A stretch of DNA of 64,000 nucleotides from Cricetomys ansorgei (lineage: Eukaryota; Chordata; Mammalia; Rodentia; Nesomyidae): assembly GCA_026225945.1 (NCBI GenBank), contig JAMJFZ010003581.1, forward strand, positions 12,373,001-12,437,000, in the 5' to 3' direction. The notes under the pieces are model-generated. The model made no database searches and was not told the origin of the DNA. It saw only the letters and a program-made list of their open reading frames with translations. Shown one piece after another: positions 55,789 to 64,000 of this stretch (the first letter of the stretch is position 1; each line of letters opens with the position of its first letter). A program made the translations under genes and the position numbers.

Positions 55789-55794
55789 TTTGTT

Positions 55795-56012
55795 TTTAAG
55801 ATTATTAATTATTTTCATGTGTATGGGAGTGAGCCTGCATGAATTTACGTCCACCTCATGGGTATAGGAGCTCCCAGAGGTGAGAAGGTGCTGGATCTTT
55901 TGGAACTGGAGTTTCAGGCAGTTGTGAGCCACCATGTGGATGCTGGAAACCGAACCCAGCTTCTCTGCAAGAGTAGTGAGTGCTTTTAACTACCAAGTCA
56001 TCTCTCTGCCAT
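55795..56012 (-). mobile_element. B3/B2-type SINE
   Basis: Reversed: 'gtgtatgggagtgagcctgc', 'gatcttttggaactggagtt', 'caggcagttgtgagccacca', 'tgtggatgctggaaaccgaa' and 'aactaccaagtcatctctct'. Full length. Confidence 0.9.
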
Positions 56013-56017
56013 CTTTT

Positions 56018-56243
56018 ATTTTTTTAAGATTTACTGACTTATTATTTTCTGGGTATGTATATATGCTTGAGTATACATATGGTGCATCATATTTATGCAA
56101 GTGCTCTTGGTAGCTGAGAGAGGGTATCGGATCCCTTGGAAATGGCACTTGCAAGCTGCCTCTTATGGGTTCTGGGAACCGAATCCAGATCTTCTGGAAG
56201 AGAAGCAAGTTTTCTTAACCATGAAGCAACCTCTCCAGCCTCC
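56018..56243 (-). mobile_element. B3-type SINE
   Basis: Reversed: 'gctgagagagggtatcggat', 'cccttggaaatggcacttgc', 'tctgggaaccgaatccagat' and 'aaccatgaagcaacctctcc'. Same orientation as its left neighbour. Confidence 0.85.
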
Positions 56244-56247
56244 TATC

Positions 56248-56378
56248 CACATGTTTATGTTTTTGTTTGGGACACTTGAATGTTCTGGAACCCATTATAG
56301 AACTCAGGTAGGCCTTGAATATGTGATCTTCTTGCCTTAGCCTCCTGAGTATATAGGATTACAAGAGGCCTGGCTCTG
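56248..56378 (-). mobile_element. B1-type SINE
   Basis: Reversed: 'gaacccattatagaactcag', 'gtaggccttgaatatgtgat', 'cttgccttagcctcctgagt' and 'ataggattacaagagg'. Confidence 0.75.
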
Positions 56379-57589
56379 TCCAGCGCTTCTACACCATCTT
56401 CCATTTGAGAAGCAGCTGAGATTATAGCCAGGTGGAGCTCGGTATAGCATGTGTTGCATCCCTTCTAAGCTGGTCTGCATATTCACCTAGCTCTTGTGAG
56501 CTTTTGAAGATTTTAATCCCCACTCCCTCTCCCAGAACAGGATCACGTAATTTGAAGGCACAAGAATTTCCTGTCTCCAGTATGGAACTGAGCTCCTAAA
56601 GATCTGAGGTCACTTGGAGATCTTCAGGAACCAGCATCATCCACAGGCATATCAGAAGATCTCCGAGTAGCTCCTGCCCAGGTAGAAGTATGAGAAAACC
56701 CAATTAGTACAAACAGATAAGGACACGGTGAAGTCTTGGGAGGAAGAGAGGTCTGGTTGGGGTCTCTGATGCGTACAAGTAAAATGGTTAGATAAAGTGT
56801 TATTTCATTACACTACAGGCAGGAAGAGAGTCACAAGTCATCGTGGTGTTTTTAAGTACGTGTGTTCTAATGAATTTTTTAGAATGTCTGTATGTTTTCT
56901 GCCAGTTTCCTAGACAGTCATCAGTTACTCAGCCTCACCCTAAAAATAAGCAAGCCTCTATTTCATTACTAGTGAACATGCCACCAAAGCAGCCTCCATT
57001 TGTGGGCTAGGTGAGCCTGCAAGTCCTCTCAGGTGTGAGACCCACGCAGTCAATCAATTTGCTTTCTTTCTTTCTTTTTTTCTTGCCCAACTGATTCTCT
57101 TCATAGATGCACTTGTTTATGACACTTAGATCAGCCTTAAGTTGTTTTAGCTTTCAGACCCTAGAGATAATGTTTAGCTTCCTGAAAGAATCATGAAGTA
57201 ATATTAATTAGTGTTCATCAGATATTCATGTGTCTTGTCTTTCCTAGCTCCAGGGCAGGTTAAGTGGGGCTATGTAGCTGATTCTAGTCAATGGCTTAGA
57301 ACTTAAACAGAATTCTGCAACCCTTTCTGTCTGAGACCATTGAGAGAAGGCAAATCTCCTCCAAGCTTTTACCTTTCTTGCTTTGGTAACATTAGATGAT
57401 ATATTTGAGGTAACAGAATTGCAGACTAGAAGCCACTTGGTTCTTGTTTTGACACCTGCAAGAGTCTGTCAAGGATAGCCACCTGACCCACATCAGGTTC
57501 CGGTGGGAACAAGAGTTAAGCCTGTGGCAATCTTGACAAGCCAATTGTCTTAACTCAGAGAAGCTGGCCTGGTTGAGGAACATGTAGGA
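56379..57589. other. 1.2 kb single-copy sequence, no gene seen
   Basis: TTTC run at 57061-57083. No recognised repeat or gene. Confidence 0.35.
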
Positions 57590-58080
57590 ATTCAGTGGAT
57601 GTCAAAATAAAGGAAGAAGCAGTTTGGAATTTTCACCTGGGCAGAGCTGGCCCATGAGGGGAGTGGTCAGCAGCTGCTCAGTGCATCTAGCCTGGATGCC
57701 GCAGCGTAATTCCCTGGGCAATGACAAAGCCTAAGATGACATGGGAGTGGTTGCTGAAGTTTGGTTAGTTGCCTAGGATGGGGGCGGGTCATTGGTTCAA
57801 ACACATGGAAAATAAAGTTTGGGATGAGTGGGCAGTGACCTGGGAAGGAGGAGTGGGGCTAATTCCAGAGCTCCTGGCTTAGAAGGCAGTGTTGGGGTGG
57901 GGAGAATCCAGAGACATTCAGAGACTAATGCTTAGTTTAGGGTTTGGGTGAATAGGTAAGCGGGTTTGTCATCCTCCGGAATGGAAAATACGGAATAAAG
58001 TGTTCTTTGTTTGCATTATGTTGAACTGTCTGTTGTCTGGAGTAGCCTGTTCACAGTTTACCCGCAATTTCAGTTACACT
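57590..58080 (+). mobile_element. possible LTR (MaLR/ERVL-like), weak
   Basis: 'ggaataaagtgttctttgtt' and 'tgcattatgttgaactgtct' resemble the polyadenylation region of a MaLR-type LTR, preceded by about 450 bp of moderately GC-rich DNA. I cannot define TG/CA ends or a target duplication. Confidence 0.25.
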
Positions 58081-58383
58081 TCTAGTTGGCTACTTAGTCA
58101 CGTGTGGTGGTAAAGACGGCTTTACCGTGTGCTGTGCGAAGGTGCTTTGAAGACAAGCTCTCTTCTCCCTTTAGCGTGCTGTTTTGTGTTTTGTGTGTTT
58201 TTAAGCCCAATATTTTACTTAGTCTGTCCACCTAGTCAGTACTATTTGAAAGTATTTACAATATTAATTAAAGTTAATTTAGGAGAAGATCAACTTTCAC
58301 TTTGTTTTGCATCTCAGTGCTGGATATTAATTAGGGAGTCTGTATAATACCGTCTGGATTACTATGTCAAACACTGATAACAC
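58081..58383. other. single-copy sequence, no gene seen
   Basis: No recognised repeat or gene. Confidence 0.3.
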
Positions 58384-58535
58384 GTCAGGTCGGGGGCTCA
58401 TACCTGTTCCTAGAATCCCAGCACTTAGAAAGCTGAGGCAGGGAGATGCGACTTGGAGGCTAGCTTGGGCTACATAAAAGATCCTATCTCAAAACCAAAA
58501 CAGAACCAAAAAACAAAACAAAACTAAAAAACCTT
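58384..58535 (+). mobile_element. B1 SINE
   Basis: 'gtcgggggctcatacctgtt', 'cctagaatcccagcacttag', 'aaagctgaggcagggagatg' and 'ctagcttgggctacataaaa', with a long CAAAA-rich tail to 58535. Confidence 0.9.
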
Positions 58536-58800
58536 ACAAATAGATAGTTGGTGTTAATGTGATCACACACAACTTTGTTTTTGATGTGAAGTTGTTTGGC
58601 TCCAAGAAAGACCATTTAGTTCCTTTCACTGATAGGGTACTCTCTCATTGCTGCAATGTTCTCTCTCTGCTCTGTTGTCTTTCTTCTGCTGATTTTTGGC
58701 TTCGTTACCCACGGTTGTATAAATGGAATTGCGTGGAGAGGTACTCAGGTTAATTCCAAATGACAGCACATAACAATTTCTATAGAGGTCAACAGCAATG

Positions 58801-58801
<1 letters not shown>
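58536..58801. other. single-copy sequence
   Basis: Nothing recognised. Confidence 0.3.

Positions 58802-58879
<78 letters not shown>
58802..58879. repeat. compound (CA)17(GA)22 microsatellite
   Basis: About 34 bp of CA passes directly into about 44 bp of GA with no interruption. Confidence 0.95.
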
Positions 58880-58882
<3 letters not shown>

Positions 58883-59369
58883 GCCTAAGGAGTTTAAGTA
58901 GGACTCAGGAATAAAAGTCCACATAAAGTATGAAGCCAAATGAGATGCTTAGGAGGAATCACATGGCTATAAATTGCTCTAACAATGACCACAGTGATTT
59001 TTTTCCCACTATTTCCCCATGGCTTTTTAAATCAGCGCTGTGTGCTCTGTGTGGGCTCAGACCGATTGCTTCGTGGACTCTGGGGTAGAGAGGAGCAGGA
59101 GCCTTCCATCTGTGCAGATGCACCTACTCTACCCAGGGGGAGCTCCCCAAAGCACTGCTTTAAAACCTCTTTCTTAAGATCTTTCTTGGGCCTCTTACTG
59201 TCAAGGTCTGTTGTCCAGAGGTGAGGAGCAACCCAGGGGTGGGAAATTAAAACCTGGAATCTTTAGCCTTAAAGATGTCAGTATAATTCATGCTAGGAAC
59301 TGCCCAAGAAAGGCAAATCAAGTAGGAAGAGGAGTATAGACACTGAAGGACGCCAGTATTTCATTGGGG
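58880..59369. other. single-copy sequence, no gene seen
   Basis: The frame 58985-59224 (+, 79 codons) has no recognised domain. Confidence 0.3.
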
Positions 59370-60100
59370 AAATGTCGCAACAGCTAGTAAAGGGAAGGAA
59401 GAAAGAGCCGGGGTCGGGTACACCAACGCAGGCGAGTGTCACGGAAGAAAGTTCAAACTTCTGCGGCCGAGTTCAGAGGGTCACCAGTGGCGTGAGATGG
59501 TGGACTCTCCACTCTCACTCAGCCTCCGCCAGGGCAACACGGTGGCAAACTGGCTTCTGTCTGTCTGTACCCTCCTAGATATGGCCAACCCGTAGGCTCC
59601 ACATAGACACCTGGATCACAGCGTGCCCAGGGCACCCCTTCTTTCCCAGAGCCCACGGAGGCACTTGGATGGATCGAAACGTCCCTGTCTACCAGGGATG
59701 TGCAGCTTCTGTCACCCCTGCTCGGGACCATCTTCAAGCTGCCTGCGAGGTTGGTTGATAGGCTTTTGATACAGCGTTCTGTTAATTTGCTAAGCGCTGT
59801 TTTGGTAGATGCGAATGTGGAATATAAAAATGCAGTAGGTGGTTAATAAGAGGCAAGTTGCAGGAGAATCCTCAAAGCTCTGAGCCGCACACACAATCCA
59901 TACCCTCCAAAGGGCCGGATTCCCCTCGGGCTACCGGGGAACAGCAAGCCAGGTTCCCCCATCCTCTTTACGGCTCTCTTTGACCTACTCCTCCCCTTGG
60001 TGCTGTGTGGTGGGCGTGCAACTGTTGCAAGTAGGTGGCACAGCTGTTTGCTTTGACTGCCTCTGTACCTCGGGGATCGCAGCCACGCAGTTAACATTGC
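59370..60100. promoter_or_regulatory. CpG-retaining region, possible regulatory element
   Basis: CpGs cluster at 59405-59500 (eight or so in about 100 bp), 59535-59725 and 59880-60090. Surrounding DNA is CpG-poor. No repeat covers it. Open frames on both strands (59372-59578 +, 59519-59737 -, 59843-60115 -) show no domain. No TATA box is obvious. It could be a weak CpG island or a conserved element; function is inference. Confidence 0.3.
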
Positions 60101-61330
60101 AGGATGGAACGGCATTTATGCTTTAATAAGCTCACCCTATTTCTTTGTTCGAGGGAAAAGGGGGGATCCCACTCAACATGTTGCCAGCTACATGTCACTG
60201 TTCAGAGCACGCCGCAGTGGCTAATGTTTTCCAAATTCTCCTTTGCATTGGAAATAGAAGCCATTAGGAAAATATTGGGATGGTGAGAAGATTTCCTGAA
60301 CACCTGCCTCCCACCTCTTATGCACATATGCCCGCGTTCACGAGGCGCGTTGTCCTTTTTTTCCCATTTGGTGCATTTTCATTTACAAGTGCATGTATAT
60401 TTTATAAGTGTGTGTGTACATACTTCTTGGTGATTGACTTGTAAATTTCCTAAATGGGGAAGCCACACAAAGGTCACCAAGCTGTGCATTGGAATTAAAT
60501 AGCATCTTCTAATAGGAAAAAATATAAAATAGGAGTCAGATACACATAGGCAAGGGGTGAAAATGACTTTTTTAACTGGGAAGTAATTGAGTGGTTACAA
60601 TCGAGGAGCAGTTCTCCAGAGGAGGGGAATCTGCCCTCTCTTCCCTGTCACATAAATCACCAAAAAAGTCTCAAAGCTGTCATTCTAAATAGCTGAATCT
60701 TTCATCCCTCCCTCGTTTTTGCCCCAGTAAAACAACAGTCACATATCCTTACTGGTATACCTGTTTCTCTTCCTCCTCACCTAGCAGTGGCTGCCGACAT
60801 ATATTTCACCAGTCCCACGGATGGCACTATTTGCTGATCTGATTCTGACTATCCATAACTATGATGGATTCTTCTCTTGACTCAGAAATCAGCCGCCTCT
60901 CATCCCTCTGTAGAGGATCTCCGCAAATCAGGAAAAAGGGTGACATTGATTGTTGCTCATGCTGTCATTGTATTTTTTTTATTAACTAGCCTGTTCGTAT
61001 AATAACACTGTGAGACAGCAAATAGCTCTGTCTGGTTAATGAAGTTCCCGGTGTCAGTGAGGTTCGAAATGGGAGACACAGCTTACGGCCCTTGACGACC
61101 TAGGTTGACGGTTGACAGCTAACGTCCTATAGTCATCGAGTCGCTGCACATTATATGTTTATTTAATGATCTTGCCTTGAGATTTTAAGATTTTGGGTGT
61201 TTTAAAACAGTGGCCAATAATTTGGGGGTAGAGGTTTTCTGTCAAAGCTCATGTCTTGCTGTATGAGTAGGTATAACATACTTATTTGTTCATTCATTAT
61301 TTTAAATATTTTGTTACATTTGTTTATTCT
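60101..61330. other. 1.2 kb single-copy sequence, no gene seen
   Basis: No rodent repeat recognised. 60330-60620 and 61030-61160 look like conserved non-coding DNA only in lacking repeats and (in the second) retaining CpGs; conservation cannot be read from one sequence. Confidence 0.35.
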
Positions 61331-62195
61331 GTGTGTGTATGTGTGTGTGCAGGTGTGTGTATGTGTGCATGTGTGTGTGTATGTGTGTGTGCTTGGGTGT
61401 GTGTGCTTGTGTGTGCATGTGTGTGTGCTTGTGTGTGTATGTGTGTGTATGTGTGTGTGTGTGTGTGTGTGCTTGTGTGTGTGCATGTGTGTGTGCTTGT
61501 GTGTGTATGTGTGTGTGCTTGTGTGTGTGTGCTTGTGCGTGTGCATGTGTGTGTGTATGTGTGTGTGTGCTTGTGTGTGTGCTTGTATGTGTGCATGTGT
61601 GTGTGCTTGTGTGTGCATGTGTGTGTGCATGTGTGTGTGCTTGTGTGTGTGTATGTGTGTGTGCTTGTGTGTGTGCATGTGTGTGTGCTTGTGTGTGTGC
61701 TTGTGTGTGTGTATGTGTGCTTGTGTGTGTGCTTGTATGTGTGCATGTGTGTGTGCTTGTGTGTGCATGTGTGTGTGCATGTGTGTGTGCTTGTGTGTGT
61801 GTATGTGTGCTTGTGTGTGTGCTTGTATGTGTGCATGTGTGTGTGCTTGTGTGTGCATGTGTGTGTGCATGTGTGTGTGCTTGTGTGTGTGTATGTGTGT
61901 GTGCTTGTGTGTGTGCTTGTGTGTGTGCATGTGTATGTATGTGTGTGTGCTTGTGTGTGTGTATGTGTGTATGTGTGTGTGTGTATGTGTATGTGTGTAT
62001 GTGTGTATGTGTGTGTGTATGTGTGTGTGTATGTGTGTGTGTATGTGTGTGTGCATGTGTATGTATGTGTGTGTGCTTGTGTGTGTGTGTATGTGTGTAT
62101 GTGTGTGTGCATGTGTATGTATGTGTGTGTGCTTGTGTGTGTGTATGTGTGTATGTGTGTGTGCAGGTGTGTGTGTGTGTATGTCTGTGTGTGTG
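61331..62195. repeat. 865-bp GT-rich tract with higher-order duplications
   Basis: Runs of GT punctuated by GCTT, GCAT and TAT words, so each sub-block is a GT run of 4-16 bases. Both strands are open for about 1 kb in several frames (Cys/Val/Met one way, Thr/His/Ile the other), which explains the longest frames of the window (61202-62206 -, 61251-62252 +, 61286-62284 +). The arrangement of interrupting words is itself duplicated (see findings). Confidence 0.95.
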
Positions 62196-62336
62196 GTCAT
62201 GAACATGCCACAGCGTGCATGTGGAGGTCCAAGGACAACTTACAGGAATTAGTTTTCTTCTACCATAAGGGTTCTGAGGATTGAATTCAAGTTGTCAGAG
62301 CTGGTGGTAAGTGCCTTTACTCAATAAGCCAACCCT
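62196..62336 (-). mobile_element. B4/B3-type SINE
   Basis: Reversed: 'gcatgtggaggtccaaggac', 'aacttacaggaattagtttt', 'gaggattgaattcaagttgt' and 'gtaagtgcctttactcaata'. The giant GT tract sits on its 3' side. Confidence 0.8.
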
Positions 62337-62415
62337 CATTGAACATTTTAATGAATACCTACTATGTTCAAGGTGCTATTTTTAAGTGCTGATGGTAACA
62401 GGAATCATTCAGGTT
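62337..62415 (-). mobile_element. L2 3' end remnant
   Basis: 'gaatacctactatgttcaag' and 'gtgctatttttaagtgctga' resemble the reversed L2 terminus (gcctactatgtgccagg). Confidence 0.45.
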
Positions 62416-64000
62416 TCACGGAGATAATGTTTTCCTAGGAGCATCATACAGTGTATGAGTAAAACAACAAAAAGATAATTTTGTGTTATAAAAGACTTAC
62501 CACACCAAGACGTGGTTGTGTGATAGGGAATTACAGTTCTCCGAGCAGGTGACTGAGAACTGAATGGCAAGGAAGCACCTGGGGAGGGAGTTTTCCTAAT
62601 GGAGCCACAGCACACAGTCCTGCAGCAAAGATGGCTCGGATAGTCTAAGAGATCCAAGCGAAGGCAGGTAATGAGTAAGGGATCTAGTCAGAGGAGCAGA
62701 CGAGGTCCAGACCACTTGGAAACTTTTAGATCAGGAAAACTGCTGATTTTTTAGGCACAGAAAGCCTTAACTGTGGGAAGGAGAATTAACAAGGTAAAGA
62801 TGTTGGGGGCCCTGTGCTTCTGAAGGACCATGAGGCTGTGATTCATGAAGATCAGTTCCTGGGAGTCCACAAGAGTTGAGTTTGGTCAGGACTGTGTCTT
62901 TATAGAGAACTAAAAACACTGCATGCAGAAGGATGGGGGTGTACAGTGGGAAACTAAAACCAAATGTGTCACAGCAAGAAATTTCTCTGGAGAGAAGCTT
63001 TACAAGCCTGATATGGGCCAAGGAGAGTCATGAGATATCAGAATATATACCCATCAATCAATCCATTCATTCATCTGTTTCATGGGTCTAAAAGAGAAGA
63101 CCCCTCTTCTCAGCAGTGATATGTCTGTGTCCTACTGTCAGAGGCTTCATTGTAATGACCAATGAGGAGGAGGATACATAATCTCTATTTACCCCTCAGG
63201 TTGGTTTCTTCCAGAGCAGATGTAGCAACAAAGACTTGAATGCAACTCATTCATTAAGGGGTGATCCTGGGAACCAGAAAGGTAGTGGGGATTCAGAGAA
63301 GGAAAAAAAAATCAGTAAATAGTGTATTTCATGAAAAGTTTGGCATTGTAGGCAACCAAGGACAGACATCTATGCTGGACATGCTTTGGAACTGTGTCAT
63401 CAAAATACAAGCCGACCAACTTCTTTCCTTTACTGTTAGGGTGTTCCTGGTGTGTCTAGTCAGCCAACTACTGCAGGATCCAGAGAGCATTTTCAGGTAG
63501 ACAGCATGGAGTTGCTGATTTACGCATCTGTTGCTGGTGGTGTCAGGCAGATAAAGGACGACAGACAGAGATGATACTGATGATGCGCTGGTACACAGTC
63601 CAATGTTGCCACTTGGAGGAAATTCTTTCTCATTCCGATCCCCTTGGTGTAGATCAGATGATATTCGTCAATGCGATGTGGCTTTTAGCGCCAGCTATGT
63701 GTGACCTCCAGGGCTCTTCCTTTTGGGGACTCCACATACTTTTCTACCATGCTGCCGTGGCTAAAGATGGTTGCAACTCCAGGTTGAAACTCATGATGGA
63801 GAGGTTTCTTCTGAGTTAGGAGGAGATTCCAGGGAGGGGCAAAGGGTAGCAGACATCTCGGTGCAGTGCTCATCTCCCGTAGGATATGGAAACTCATTCT
63901 TCTCCAGTTGAGGGGACATGATTGCTGAAGGAGTCAACTATTCAGACGTGGCCCTCAGCCGAAGAGAAAACTCTCATTCCAAGTGACAACTCTTCCTCAA
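62416..64000. other. 1.6 kb single-copy sequence, no gene seen
   Basis: No recognised repeat. Short frames of 79-84 codons on both strands (62767-63021 -, 63261-63500 +, 63571-63819 +) carry no known domain. Confidence 0.4.

Noticed and set aside
61202..62284. Open frames of 260-334 codons on both strands
   Set aside because: They consist wholly of GT/CA repeat translation (Cys-Val or Thr-His) and are open in several frames on both strands. No start context or non-repeat domain.
1..64000. tRNA, rRNA, snRNA or microRNA genes
   Set aside because: The only tRNA-like promoter boxes seen belong to SINEs. No cloverleaf or small RNA was recognised by eye. A tRNAscan or Rfam search would be needed to exclude small RNAs.
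1..64000. An undescribed multi-gene system
   Set aside because: No cluster of real coding sequences exists in the window; the content is repeats and unique non-coding DNA of a rodent-like genome.

Overview
The window looks like non-coding DNA from a muroid rodent (mouse, rat or hamster type). The evidence is the repeat content: B1, B2/B3, B4 and ID SINE relatives on both strands, many copies of the murid L1 3' end (the stretch reading 'ccatgaccaaaagcaac' on the minus-oriented copies), a URR1-like hAT element and an ERVK-like LTR, on a background of older mammalian repeats (MIR, L2, MER5-like, old L1). The copies are diverged, so I cannot choose between rodent genera. Repeat names come from remembered consensus sequences, not from a search.

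I find no protein-coding gene, tRNA, rRNA or CRISPR array that I can support. The longest open frames are by-products of low-complexity DNA: the GT-rich tract at 61.3-62.2 kb opens both strands for about 1 kb, and the CTG/GGT/GAT tract at 14.0-14.2 kb opens several frames. The window is probably intergenic or inside a large intron. The best exon-like segment, at 23318-23417, is weak.

Layout. 0-3 kb: three L1 3' ends in one orientation, then an ERVK-type LTR with TGTAG/CTACA ends, a polyadenylation signal and a primer-binding-site remnant. 5.5-9.7 kb: L1 pieces, one L1 interrupted by two SINEs, B4-like SINEs and a (GT)n tract. 10-12.3 kb: MIR, a CpG-retaining patch, a B3 SINE and L2. 13.7-18.1 kb: GT and triplet tracts, then opposed L1 3' ends that form an inverted repeat, and a SINE split by an L1 fragment. 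18-28 kb: mostly single-copy sequence with scattered B1, MIR and B3, plus a (GT)n-G23 tract, an A24 run and a CT tract. 28-38 kb: L1 and SINE fragments, an ERV1-like LTR and a hAT element with its target-site duplication. 38.4-38.9 kb: an L1 3' end carrying five copies of a 45-bp minisatellite. 41-50 kb: MIR, old L1 3' UTRs, a TATC tract and B1. 50-56.4 kb: an L1-like fragment, a CG/TG tract and a stack of SINEs. 58-62.4 kb: a CA/GA tract, a second CpG-retaining region and an 865-bp GT-rich tract with internal 90-bp duplications. 62.4-64 kb: nothing recognisable.

The features do not form a pathway. What can be read is insertion history (nesting, target-site duplications) and secondary tandem expansion inside repeats.
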